From assembly GCA_963838885.1 (NCBI GenBank), contig CAWITB010000004.1, positions 147,819-211,818 of the forward strand: 64,000 nucleotides of DNA. Reading direction: 5' to 3'. Origin of the DNA: JAICMB01 sp963838885 (GTDB taxonomy: Bacteria; Acidobacteriota; Terriglobia; Bryobacterales; Bryobacteraceae). Below, piece after piece: positions 52,382 to 60,723 of the stretch. Numbering within the stretch: the first letter of the stretch is position 1; every line of letters starts with the position of its first letter. Made by a program: the position numbers and the translations under genes. The notes below the pieces were generated by a model. It saw only the letters and a program-made list of their open reading frames with translations. It was not told where the DNA came from and ran no database searches.

Positions 52382-52429
52382 CCCATGCCCCTCTTTTGTA
52401 ACTTGTCGCGCTGTTCCGAATCCCATTTG
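52382..52429 (-). repeat. 48-bp direct repeat, copy 1 of relic element
   Basis: Matches 53364-53411 at 44 of 48 positions (CCCATGCCCCTCTTTT core). It lies 195 bases inside the left att-like site. On the minus strand the two copies read SATSYKRG-like and LEKRGMG-like peptides, perhaps scraps of one repeated gene. Confidence 0.6.
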
Positions 52430-52467
52430 GCGGCCACACTAATAGGGCACACCCCGCAGAATCACTC

Positions 52468-53106
52468 TTAATGACCATCAACGACGCTTTGCAGTGTGTC
52501 CGTCAATCCACCGCTATTGATCCACCTAGCGGCATCTTCGATCACTGTATGAACCGGGTGGTGCCCCTTCCCACCGAGAGGGATTCCGTAAAGCGTGCTG
52601 TACAGACCCCTCTGCTGAAACCTGTGGGCTACATCGAAGTTCCCATCACTGTGCCTACGCTCGACGGAAAGCGTGTAAATCCCATACGGAACCGAATAGG
52701 GCACGGCTGTAGAGCTTGTTGTGGTTGTCCTTACCGTACCGTTCACTTGAGACGTGTTGCCGTCCTGGTCTGTCACCGTTCCACTGACCGGGTCTGAGTG
52801 CGTGGTTTGGTTATTCACAATCCGTGTCCCGTGATAAACGTCAGGAGCTACGGTAATGAAGAAAACTATCGGGACCGTTGGGGCGGGTGCGGCATAGCAA
52901 ACGGCGGGGTATTTTTTTGCAAGTTTCTGTTGGAACCACTTCAGATCGGCAGCAGACAACCCCTGCTTGGTATTGTTCAGCTTGTCTTTCGTGACTACGG
53001 TGAAATAGGTACAAGGGGATTTCGACTGCGCCGATCCACTTGTCACGAAGAGCACGAAAAACGCAGCGAGCATCGAAACCGCAGTTTCGAATCGGTCCGT
53101 TATCAC
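52468..53106 (-). CDS. Secreted protein carried on the relic element
   Basis: 212 aa from a GTG at 53106, chosen because AGGGAGG stands five bases before it; the longer frame to 53220 is less likely. The signal peptide is VSMLAAFFVLFVTSGSAQS. The mature part contains YFTVVTKDKLNNTKQGLSAA, DLKWFQQKLAKKYPAVCY and a Thr-rich stretch VNGTVRTTTTSSTAVPYSV. No catalytic motif. It is the only complete gene inside the 49-bp repeats. Function unknown. Confidence 0.6.
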   Translation of the reverse strand: MITDRFETAVSMLAAFFVLFVTSGSAQSKSPCTYFTVVTKDKLNNTKQGLSAADLKWFQQKLAKKYPAVCYAAPAPTVPIVFFITVAPDVYHGTRIVNNQTTHSDPVSGTVTDQDGNTSQVNGTVRTTTTSSTAVPYSVPYGIYTLSVERRHSDGNFDVAHRFQQRGLYSTLYGIPLGGKGHHPVHTVIEDAARWINSGGLTDTLQSVVDGH

Positions 53107-53820
53107 AGTAACCTCCCTGGTTGCGCTTTTTCGCGCGTACCGCCTGGCTGCTACTTTAAAACATCTCCCTTTGAACAGCAAGCCGCAGGACGGTTCCGCT
53201 ACAGAAACATTTTCGAGCAACCTTGGAAATGGCGGCCCAGTTTCGGCGCCATGGACTGGGCGAAGCCCGGCACCCCTGATGCTGCACGTCTCGAATGTTC
53301 GGCTCGTTTGTCCGGTAGTAATCCCTTATAGCAAAACAGGCCCGGCGGGGGGTTCGGCGCGGCCCCATGCCCCTCTTTTCTAACTTGCCGCGCTGTTCCC
53401 AATCCCATCTGCCAGCGTGACTAAAACTGGTATACAGCCATGCAGCCGTATACATATTTCTCATCTCGAATCGCCGAAAATCACGCATGGCTCCATCGAG
53501 GTGTGGGCCGGGTGAGTGGCGAGCAAACTCCCGCATAACAGTAACTTAGCAAACAGTTAGCGGTGGGTGGATCGGAGATCGAAGGGGGAGAATGTTCCGA
53601 GAATCGGCAAAGAGCGAGCCATCAAACCCTACACAAGTCCGTAAGATCCTGAAACAAATCGGGATACAATTGTAGTGGCCGCCTAGCCTTCGCGGGGCGA
53701 ACCATGGGGACCTTGCCTATCGGCGGCCATTCCAAAACCTCAAGGTTGATTGCCGAAGGAGCGATCCATGCCAGCCGGTTTCGATTTGTTGCTCGAACTC
53801 GTTGAAACGAGGTTCAACGC
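53107..53820. other. Non-coding or decayed interior of the relic element
   Basis: About 714 bases without a supported gene, except for the second 48-bp repeat copy at 53364-53411. Short frames on both strands lack motifs or ribosome sites. It probably held most of the integrase gene, now lost. Confidence 0.45.
53364..53411 (-). repeat. 48-bp direct repeat, copy 2 of relic element
   Basis: Pairs with 52382-52429 (44/48 identical), 982 bases apart. Both copies have the same orientation, so recombination between them could have deleted element DNA. Confidence 0.6.
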
Positions 53821-54027
53821 TTGGCGCCGCACATGGACCCGTTTACCCTCGCAACGCTGGCAGGCCATAGCAACATGTCCACGACGCGGCGCTACATCCA
53901 CCCCGAGGATGCAACGGTGAATGCGGCGATGAAACGTGCCCGAGATGCACAGGGTGGGCACAGTTCTGGGCACAGTGCACGCTCGGACGCAGCCGGCGGC
54001 TTAGAGACAATTCCTGTAATTAACTGA
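53821..54027 (+). pseudogene. Tyrosine integrase, C-terminal fragment
   Basis: 68 codons including MDPFTLATLAGHSNMSTTRR, YIHPEDATVNAAMKR. LAGHSNMSTTRRYIHP is the end of the phage-integrase catalytic domain, with the conserved GH and the nucleophilic Tyr. The Arg-Lys-HxxR part of the active site is absent, so it cannot work. It ends 15 bases from the tRNA-Val repeat, where an integrase is expected. Confidence 0.8.
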
Positions 54028-54041
54028 AATGCAATGGGTTG

Positions 54042-54090
54042 CATGGTGGGCGGTGCGGGACTCGAACCTGCGGCCTTCTGGGTGTAAACC
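54042..54090 (-). other. attR-like site within tRNA-Val (49-bp direct repeat)
   Basis: Identical to 52139-52187. It comprises the 3' half of the intact tRNA gene plus two bases beyond CCA. Confidence 0.85.
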
Positions 54091-54120
54091 AGACGCTCTA
54101 ACCAACTGAGCTAACCGCCC
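54044..54120 (-). tRNA. tRNA-Val (anticodon TAC)
   Basis: Mature 77 bases with encoded CCA. The acceptor stem is GGGCGGT/ACCGCCC, the D arm GCTC-AGTTGGTTA-GAGC, the anticodon arm TCTGG-TTTACAC-CCAGA, which puts TAC at the anticodon, and the T loop TTCGAGT. The T stem has one A-C mismatch (GCAGG/CCCGC), which also occurs in the partial copy at 52139. Confidence 0.95.
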
Positions 54121-54148
54121 ATAAAGCCAGTGTAACGTGGGCCGCCGT

Positions 54149-55003
54149 CTAACCCTCTTCGGCAACGATGGGATTTCTCAGCTCGCCGAGACCTTCGATG
54201 CGAACCACGACTTCCTCGCCGGGTCTCAGAAAGCGCTGCGGCTTGCGGGCGAATCCTACTCCCGCGGGGGTTCCGGTCGAGACGATGTCGCCTGGTTCGA
54301 GCGTCACGACGCTCGACAGATATTCGACCAGCTCCGGAATTTTGAAGATCAGCTCGCGCGTGTTGGAGTTCTGCAGCGTCTCGCCTCCGATTGAGAGGCT
54401 GATGTCGAGCGCGTGCGGATCGGGGATCTCGTCGGCGCTCACCAAGGCCGGGCCCATGGGCGCGAACGTATCGAACGTCTTCCCCAGCAGCCACTGGCTG
54501 GTGGCCATCTGAAAATCGCGCGCGCTGACGTCGTTCACGATGGTGTAGCCGAAGACGTGCTCGCGCCAGCGGTCGCGCGGAATGTGGCGGCCGCCCTTGC
54601 CGACGACGAAGGCAAACTCAGCTTCATAATCGGGCTGCGTGGAATTTTTCGGCAGTACGATGGGATCGCCGGGACCGATGACCGCGCTCGTGAACTTGTT
54701 GAAGATGGTGGGCGTCTTCGGGATTTCCATTTTCGATTCGGCGGCGTGATCGCGGTAGTTGAGGCCGACGCAAATGAACTTGGGCGGGCGCGGAATGGGC
54801 GCCAGGAGTTTGACGGAGCCGAGCGGTATGGCGTCACCGGCGCGTTCGATCGCGCTCTGGACGCGCTCGCGCGCCGCGGTTCCCGCTGCCATGACGCTGA
54901 CTACGTCGGCAAATCCGGCGGCGGCGAGAGGAACGACGCGGCCGTCGGACAGCGCGCCGGCTTGGACTGGTCCGTTTTCTTTGCGGTATGAAATCAGTTT
55001 CAC
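54149..55003 (-). CDS. Fumarylacetoacetate hydrolase-family protein
   Basis: 284 aa, ATG start. The FAH fold is shown by FICVGLNYRDHAAESKMEIP, TIFNKFTSAVIGPGDPIVLP, DYEAEFAFVVGKGGRHIP and YTIVNDVSARDFQ, which supply the metal-binding Glu and Asp. STGTPAGVGFARKPQRFLRP is the C-terminal mark. Such enzymes cleave C-C bonds in aromatic degradation or hydrate or decarboxylate oxo-acids. No catabolic cluster is adjacent, so the substrate is open. Confidence 0.92.
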   Translation of the reverse strand: MKLISYRKENGPVQAGALSDGRVVPLAAAGFADVVSVMAAGTAARERVQSAIERAGDAIPLGSVKLLAPIPRPPKFICVGLNYRDHAAESKMEIPKTPTIFNKFTSAVIGPGDPIVLPKNSTQPDYEAEFAFVVGKGGRHIPRDRWREHVFGYTIVNDVSARDFQMATSQWLLGKTFDTFAPMGPALVSADEIPDPHALDISLSIGGETLQNSNTRELIFKIPELVEYLSSVVTLEPGDIVSTGTPAGVGFARKPQRFLRPGEEVVVRIEGLGELRNPIVAEEG

Positions 55004-55147
55004 GAATGGGCCTCTTCCGAGATTACACTATGCCGATTTCGCGGGGCACGAATCCTGCTACCATTGAAAAGTCTGCTCGTCTTGCCTACCTGCTGAACCG
55101 GCGTCCGAACAGCCAGAGTCTCAAATTGTCAGCCTAGCGGAGAGAGA

Positions 55148-55867
55148 ATGAGTTTTTTGTGGATGGCCCTGATTACGGCCGCGATTTTGCAGATGTCGGT
55201 GTTTTTCACGACAATTTTTTTGCACCGCTGCGTGACGCACCGTGGCGTGGAACTGCACCCGCTGGTCCGCGCCTTCATGCATCTTGAGTTGAGTTTGTTT
55301 ACAGGCGTGGTGCCGCGCGAATGGGCCGCCGTTCACCGCAAGCACCATCACTTTTCGGACAAGGAAGGCGATCCGCACAGTCCTTACATCTACGGGTTGT
55401 GGCACGTGCTGTTCGGCAACTACTTTTATTACAAGCAGGAAATCAAGAATCGTTCGACAATCCGCAAGTATACGCCCGACTACCGCGACGACGTCATCGA
55501 TAAAATTCCGTTGATCCGCTACGGCGTGTTCGGCGGTCTGGGAATTTTCATGCTGCTGTTTGGCTGGAAGTGGGGCATCGCGGCATGGATCACTCACATG
55601 GTGTTGTATGTCCTGCTGAATTCCATGATCAACAGCTTGTGCCATATGATCGGGTATCGGAACTTCGATAATAAGGCGACGAATTTAAAATGGGTGGCGA
55701 TGCTGACCGCCGGCGAGGGCCTGCATAACAATCACCACGAGTATCCGAGCTCGGCGTTGTTTGCATTGCGCGGACATGAGATAGATCCGGCTTGGGCCGT
55801 GATTTGGCTGCTCGAGCGTGTGGGATTGGCGCAAGTAAGACCCGAGCCGATCGCCAAGGCGGCTTAA
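55148..55867 (+). CDS. Acyl-CoA/fatty acid delta-9-type desaturase
   Basis: 239 aa, ATG start with GGAGAGAG upstream. The di-iron His boxes are HRCVTHRG, HRKHHHFSDKEGDPHS and LHNNHHEYPSS, the pattern of membrane stearoyl-CoA desaturases. Three or more hydrophobic segments surround them. The N-terminal ~40 residues usual in longer members are short here. It introduces a double bond using O2 and ferredoxin or cytochrome b5, adjusting membrane fluidity. Confidence 0.92.
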   Translation: MSFLWMALITAAILQMSVFFTTIFLHRCVTHRGVELHPLVRAFMHLELSLFTGVVPREWAAVHRKHHHFSDKEGDPHSPYIYGLWHVLFGNYFYYKQEIKNRSTIRKYTPDYRDDVIDKIPLIRYGVFGGLGIFMLLFGWKWGIAAWITHMVLYVLLNSMINSLCHMIGYRNFDNKATNLKWVAMLTAGEGLHNNHHEYPSSALFALRGHEIDPAWAVIWLLERVGLAQVRPEPIAKAA

Positions 55868-55904
55868 AGCCCGCAGCTTGGCGCCGCTCCTGAGACGCGA
55901 TAAC

Positions 55905-56408
55905 TCACTTCGCTTTTTGCAGGGCGCGCACTAACGCCGGATACGGATTCACAGCCTTACCTTTCCACCATTGCTTTTCGGGCCCAAGCTCGAAGACGGC
56001 GAAATGTAAGTGCGGCGTGTTTGGGTCTGCGTTGCCTGTCGAGCCCACGAATCCGATGACATCGCCGCGCTTTACTCGCATTCCCTCGCGCAGGCCGGTC
56101 GCGTACCGGTCCAAGTGCGCATAGTAATAACAATAGATCGCTGTCTCGTCAAATTCATAGACCGTCTTACCGCCCGGCTTGCTGAGAAATAACTTACGAA
56201 CGATGCCGGTCGCCACGGCATGAACAGGCGCGCCCCGCGGCGCAAGGATGTCGACGGCTTCGTGCGGATGTCCGTTATGAATCTCGTCGAACGTGTCGCG
56301 CAGGTCCCCAGCGGCGAGTCCCTCAATAGGTGGCGCCAACTCGGGAAGCGGAGGCTCCGAGGCGGCCACCAGGAGTATCCATGCCACAGCGGCCCAAGAT
56401 TTGCGCAC
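55905..56408 (-). CDS. Secreted M23-family endopeptidase
   Basis: 167 aa, ATG start. A signal peptide (SWAAVAWILLVAAS) leads to an M23/LytM domain: HNGHPHEAVDILAPRGAPVH with the first His and Asp zinc ligands, YYAHLDRY, GDVIGFVGSTGNADPNTPHL and HFAVFEL with the HxH ligand. It cuts peptidoglycan cross-links or cell-wall peptides. It starts three bases after the stop of the L,D-transpeptidase gene, so the pair is probably an operon for wall remodelling. Confidence 0.93.
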   Translation of the reverse strand: MRKSWAAVAWILLVAASEPPLPELAPPIEGLAAGDLRDTFDEIHNGHPHEAVDILAPRGAPVHAVATGIVRKLFLSKPGGKTVYEFDETAIYCYYYAHLDRYATGLREGMRVKRGDVIGFVGSTGNADPNTPHLHFAVFELGPEKQWWKGKAVNPYPALVRALQKAK

Positions 56409-56411
56409 TTC

Positions 56412-57479
56412 TCATTCCTCGAGAATAGCCGGCAGCCCCCGGCGCACCATATGCGATAGATCGTTCGCATCCCAGTTCGTCAGGCGGATACAACCGTAAG
56501 ATTCCCCATGCCGCACATGCCCGGGATCGGGCGTGCCATGAATGCCATAGTGTTTTTTCGAAAGTCCCATCCAAACCACGCCGGCGGGATTATTAGGACC
56601 GGGAGGAAGTTTGGCCTTTGCCTCTTCCGGGCTCGCGTTCCAGTAGTGAACGGGATCGTAGTAGAACCACGGATCGTGCTGAATCGTGGTGATAGTCCAC
56701 TTCCCGATTGGTAGCGGATCGTGTTCGCCGCCCAGCGTTGCCGGATACCGCGCCAGGATTTTACCGTCCGCCGCGAAAGCCGTTACGGTCCGCTCTGATT
56801 TCGAAACCACCACGCGTACGGCGCGCCCGGCAGGTGAACGCCGTACATCGGGTACCGTGATCGTCTCGCCCACATGCCGCAGGTCCTTGCCGGGATTCAA
56901 TTCCGCCAACAATTGCGGGGAAACATGGAATCGCTCGCCCAGTTCTTCTTGCGGCGATTCATACCCCATCCACCTCATCCGGGCCTGTTCCTGCACATCC
57001 TTTGGGATGGGCTTGAATGGCCCTCGAAGGTCGGCGCGCGTAATCTTGTAGGTCGTGAGCAGCGGCCTGTTGTCGGCATTCAGCAGCTTCCACATATCGG
57101 AATCAATGGTTCCCGATGCCGTCAATCCGTGGTTTTCCCGGTATCCCTTGATGGCGATCCCCAGATCGTCGCCATAGCGTGCATCGATTTCGCCCGGCGA
57201 GAATCTTGCCCGGTCCAGAAGAATTTGCGCCCGGATGACGCGAGCTCCAGTCGTTCCCGGCGCCACGGGGCCAGTGTCCCCCCGATCCTCGATTTCCCGC
57301 GCCAGAACGGTTCGCGGCTCCCGATGCGCTGTGCGCCGCTGCGAGGCCGGCCGCGGCGGATTCGCAAACGCACCCGTCAGAATCGCGACAGCAACGAGCA
57401 CTAAATTGGTCGCCTGCACGCAGACACGCAGAGCACGCGTTCTTCCATTCGGACCCTTGAACCCGGACTCGCGAGCCAC
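56412..57479 (-). CDS. L,D-transpeptidase with peptidoglycan-binding and LysM regions
   Basis: 355 aa. A membrane segment (ATNLVLVAVAILTGAFA) is near the N-terminus. Residues about 80-130 form a peptidoglycan-binding-like helix bundle (ARFSPGEIDARYGDDLGIAI). A LysM-like unit follows (ERFHVSPQLLAELNPGKDL), then the YkuD domain with HYGIHGTPDPGHVRHGESYG and CIRLTNWDA. The catalytic Cys and upstream His are present. It forms 3-3 cross-links or anchors proteins to peptidoglycan. Confidence 0.94.
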   Translation of the reverse strand: MARESGFKGPNGRTRALRVCVQATNLVLVAVAILTGAFANPPRPASQRRTAHREPRTVLAREIEDRGDTGPVAPGTTGARVIRAQILLDRARFSPGEIDARYGDDLGIAIKGYRENHGLTASGTIDSDMWKLLNADNRPLLTTYKITRADLRGPFKPIPKDVQEQARMRWMGYESPQEELGERFHVSPQLLAELNPGKDLRHVGETITVPDVRRSPAGRAVRVVVSKSERTVTAFAADGKILARYPATLGGEHDPLPIGKWTITTIQHDPWFYYDPVHYWNASPEEAKAKLPPGPNNPAGVVWMGLSKKHYGIHGTPDPGHVRHGESYGCIRLTNWDANDLSHMVRRGLPAILEE

Positions 57480-57533
57480 ATGGGCGCCGGCCCACTCGAA
57501 ACTCCAGTCTCGAACGCCGCCGCTGTACGCTGA

Positions 57534-57863
57534 TTATCCGATACCGCGAGTCCTGGCCCGCTTAGCTCCGCGCTTTTTGGTTCCAGCCGCTTTCTTACGC
57601 GCTGACGCCTTTGCGCCCGCGAGCCGCTGCGAGGACTTTTTTGCGCGTCGCGCCGGTGTGCGGCTGTTTACTTTTTGGCTCTTTCCCGCGGACTTCTTCC
57701 CCTGTGGCGCCGCTGCGGTCCCTGGATGGCGCTCTCCCCCGAGCCCGACGGCCGAAATCACCTTGCCCGCAACCTCTCCAACTTTCTTTGCAGCGGCTGT
57801 GAGTAAGTTGTCGGATTCGCGCTGGCCGGCTGTACTCGGCAGTCCCGCGTTTTTGTCTGGCAC
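57534..57863 (-). CDS. Lys/Ala-rich histone H1-like small protein
   Basis: 109 aa from a GTG at 57863 with GGGGAGG five bases upstream; the longer frame to 57938 is less supported. A short helical N-terminal part (NLLTAAAKKVGEVAGKVISA) precedes a basic Ala/Lys/Arg tail (KKSAGKSQKVNSRTPARRAK). The tail resembles bacterial histone-H1-like or DNA-compacting proteins. DNA binding is inferred from composition only. Confidence 0.65.
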   Translation of the reverse strand: MPDKNAGLPSTAGQRESDNLLTAAAKKVGEVAGKVISAVGLGGERHPGTAAAPQGKKSAGKSQKVNSRTPARRAKKSSQRLAGAKASARKKAAGTKKRGAKRARTRGIG

Positions 57864-57980
57864 GGCATCCTCCCCGGGGTTTCTTGAAAGCATACCACGC
57901 GAGGCCCCGGCGATATCGCGGTTTCGCGCCCGTAACATTTCCGTCCTTCCAAACCTCCCATAGATCGGAGGACGTTCCGC

Positions 57981-58490
57981 ATGTCATCCTGGGACAGGAT
58001 TCGGGTTCAAGGTCCAAACGCCCGCAAGGCCATCGTCGCCGGCGTTATCGCCACTGCTGTTTTGACCATATTGATGTACATCGGCGCCGCATTCGGGATT
58101 GCGGTCTGGAACATTCCCAGCATGATCGGCGGCGTCATCTCTTTCAACAAGAACATCACGACCAACAATGCCCTGTGGGTTTGGGGCATCGTGCTTTACG
58201 CCGTTTTCTGCGTCTTGATATCGCCGCTGATCTATTCGTATTGGGTGTACAGCTATTTGCCCGGTCCGAACTTTATACGTGGTCTGATTTGGGGCGCATT
58301 TCTGTGGATCATTGTCGAAATGGTGTTCATGCCGCTAATCGGCCAGGGTTTATTTGACCGCAACGGCCAGAATATCGCCGTCGAGATTATCTCGCAGCTT
58401 GTCCTCTGGCTCGTTTACGGCGCCGTGCTCGGATTCATAGCGGGAGTTCAAGAGGTTTGGCGGCCGCGACATCAGGAACGACCCGCGTAA
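57981..58490 (+). CDS. Four-helix membrane protein, unknown function
   Basis: 169 aa, ATG with GGAGG upstream. Four hydrophobic helices (IVAGVIATAVLTILMYIG; LWVWGIVLYAVFCVLISPLI; GLIWGAFLWIIVEMVFMPLI; LVLWLVYGAVLGFIAGV) are separated by short loops. It belongs with small DUF6789-like membrane proteins by pattern. Its end overlaps the convergent P-loop gene by 56 bases. Confidence 0.7.
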   Translation: MSSWDRIRVQGPNARKAIVAGVIATAVLTILMYIGAAFGIAVWNIPSMIGGVISFNKNITTNNALWVWGIVLYAVFCVLISPLIYSYWVYSYLPGPNFIRGLIWGAFLWIIVEMVFMPLIGQGLFDRNGQNIAVEIISQLVLWLVYGAVLGFIAGVQEVWRPRHQERPA

Positions 58491-58938
58491 CCGCCGAGAA
58501 TCCTTCCGAGACGCTGGGCGGCGTCAGTCTCGCCGCCATCGCGACAATTGCCTCATCGGGAACGATACGCGGCCGCAAATGGTTGCGTAGGAGGCAAATC
58601 TCGACCGGAACATCGAAGAACAGCGCCTCCACATCGCAGTCGTAGAGTTCCCCCAAACGAATGTAGGGCCGCCGCTCCCAGGCCGTCAGATTCGTCGCAT
58701 CCACATAGGTCACAGGCCGGCCGATCTCCATGCGTTGGACGATCAAATAACGAACCGTGCGAAACACCCTGCCGTGAATGCGCTGGTTGGTGGGGTCGTC
58801 CGAGATCCAGCGCCGGATCTCATCCGAGGAGATTGCATTGACGCCCAAATGAGCAAGCCAAGTCGACTTGCCCGCTCCTGGAAGTCCAACCGTAACGATG
58901 AGCTTCCGGCCGGCGCTCAGACCCCGGCACTCAGACAA
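58435..58938 (-). CDS. P-loop kinase/ATPase of the AAA_33 type
   Basis: 167 aa, start overlapping the acyl-CoA dehydrogenase stop by eight bases. IVTVGLPGAGKSTWLAHLG is the Walker A motif. ISSDEIRRWISDDPTNQRIH and VTYVDATNLTAWERRPYI follow, as in polynucleotide-kinase-like AAA_33 proteins that phosphorylate small molecules or RNA ends. It is cotranscribed with the beta-oxidation genes, whose relation is unclear. Confidence 0.85.
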   Translation of the reverse strand: MSECRGLSAGRKLIVTVGLPGAGKSTWLAHLGVNAISSDEIRRWISDDPTNQRIHGRVFRTVRYLIVQRMEIGRPVTYVDATNLTAWERRPYIRLGELYDCDVEALFFDVPVEICLLRNHLRPRIVPDEAIVAMAARLTPPSVSEGFSAVTRVVPDVAAAKPLELPL

Positions 58939-60723
58939 TATACCGCTCGGCCTGAAGCAAGCGAGCCGCGATCTGGCGGCGGAGTTCGATGGCGTTGACG
59001 GGCTCGAACTTGGTGAAGCGCTTCAGGACGGCGAGATTGGTCCGCAGCGTATCGCCTTCGGAGCTGGCGGCCAGCACCGTGCGGCCCGCGCTTTCGATAG
59101 TTTCCATGGCTTCGCGCACGAACACGGAACACATTGCGGCCGCGTTCTCGCCCTTGCCGCCGCCGGCCATCTTCTCGGCTCTCAGGACAGCCGATTCCAT
59201 CGCGAATGCGTTCATCGCGATGTCGGTAAGAGCGGCCAGAATCTCCTGCTGCTCCTCGAGCGCGCTCATGTATTTCTGATAGGCCACGCCGAGGCACAGC
59301 AGCGCCGTCTTCTTGGCGTTCGTCACCAGAGCCTTTTCCGCGGCCAGCTTCCCGGCCCCGGAGCCATTCGTGGAAACGCCCGGACCGGCCAGCAACTCCG
59401 ATTGCAGCTTCTTGACGGCTTCAACCAGCGGCAATTGGCCGCGCTGCGCCCGCTTCAGCAGCATGCCCGTAGCGAGCAAACGGTTAATTTCGTTGGTGCC
59501 CTCGAAAATGCGATTAATGCGCGAATCGCGATAGGCGCGCTCCACCGCGTAGTCCTGATGGTAGCCGTAGCCGCCGTGTATCTGGACGCCTTCGTCGGTC
59601 ACGTAATCGAGCATCTCCGACGCGAAAACCTTGATATAGGAGCATTCCGCGGCGAACTCTTCGACCGCCTTCAGCATGGTTTTCGCGGCGCCGGGCTGCT
59701 CCCAGGAAAAGTCCGTCAGATCGCCTTCGATCATCCCGACGACGCGGTAGCTCATGGACTCGGCCGCGTAAATACGGATCGCCATCTCGGCGAGCTTGTG
59801 CTGGATCATGCCGAACTCGGCGATGGATTTGCCGAAGGCCTTGCGCTCCTTCGCATATTTCAGCGAAATGCGCAGAACCTCCTTGGCGCCGCCGATAGCG
59901 AAGGGGCCCAGCTTCAAACGGCCGAGGTTCAAAATGTTGAACGCGATGATATGGCCGCGCCCGATCTCGCCCAGAACGTTCTCGACCGGTACTTTGACGT
60001 TGTCGAGATAAATGGCGGTCGTCGAACTGCCCTTGATCCCCATCTTCTTTTCTTCGGCTCCGGGATGCACGCCGGGGAAAGCGCGCTCCACCAGAAAAGC
60101 GGTGAATTTTTCACCTCCGACTTTCGCGAAGACCGTGTAGAGATCGGCTTGCGCCGCCGTTGGTGATCCACATTTTCTGGCCGTTCAGAATATAGTGCGT
60201 ACCGTCCGGACTCAGGTCCGCGCGGGTGCGGGCCGCCAAAGCATCCGAGCCGGCCTGCGGCTCGCTCAAACAATATGCCGCGACCATTTCGGCCGTGGCG
60301 AGCTTGGGCAGGTAGCGCTGCTTTTGCTCCTCGGTCCCGAATAGCAGCAGCGGCAGGGTGCCGATGCCGGTGTGTGCGCCGTGCCAGCCGGAATAAGAGC
60401 CGTCTTTCGATACACCTTCGGCGACGATCATGGCGGAGGCGAGGTCCATTTCCATGCCGCCGAATTTTTCGGGCAGGATCACGGCCGTAAGACCCAACTG
60501 CGCCGATTTACGAAGGATGCCGACCGCGACCCCAGGCTCGTGATGTTGAATCGCGTCGACATTCGGAGCGACTTCTTTATTCCAGAAGTCCTCCGTGGTT
60601 TTGCCGATGGCGCGGTGTTCGGCGGTGAAATCCTCCGGCGTGAAGACCTCGATCGGGAGTTGTATCCTCGATCAGGAACGCCCCGCCTTTCAGCGTCGCC
60701 GGTGAAACGGTCGTTGTAGCCAT
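58931..60723 (-). CDS. Acyl-CoA dehydrogenase (VLCAD-like, ~600 aa), two +1 frameshifts
   Basis: From the ATG at 60723, directly after the thiolase stop: MATTTVSPATLKGGAFLIED, then a shift at CCC near 60656 into FTPEDFTAEHRAIG. GLTAVILPEKFGGMEMDLAS and AYCLSEPQAGSDALAARTRA follow, up to KMWITNGG. A second shift near 60160 leads to ADLYTVFAKVGGEKF, and the rest runs to 58931 (MGIKGSSTTAIYLDNVKVP; IHGGYGYHQDYAVERAYRDS; RINRIFEGTNEINR). Removing one C and one G restores the gene. It has the long C-terminal extension of very-long-chain acyl-CoA dehydrogenases. Confidence 0.9.

Larger units (their letters stand above)
52139..54090. mobile_element. Relic integrative element at tRNA-Val
   Basis: A 1.95-kb segment bounded by 49-bp identical direct repeats, the right one inside the intact tRNA-Val gene. 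It contains a secreted-protein gene (52468-53106), two copies of a 48-bp repeat and the last ~60 residues of a tyrosine integrase next to the right repeat. No other mobility gene remains. It looks like a formerly larger island worn down by deletion. Confidence 0.75.

Noticed and set aside
52136..52426. A 96-aa minus-strand frame at the left att site.
   Set aside because: It reads through the tRNA-derived repeat and has no ribosome site or protein character.
58868..60166. A 432-aa plus-strand frame.
   Set aside because: It is antisense to the acyl-CoA dehydrogenase; its openness comes from GC-rich codon bias.
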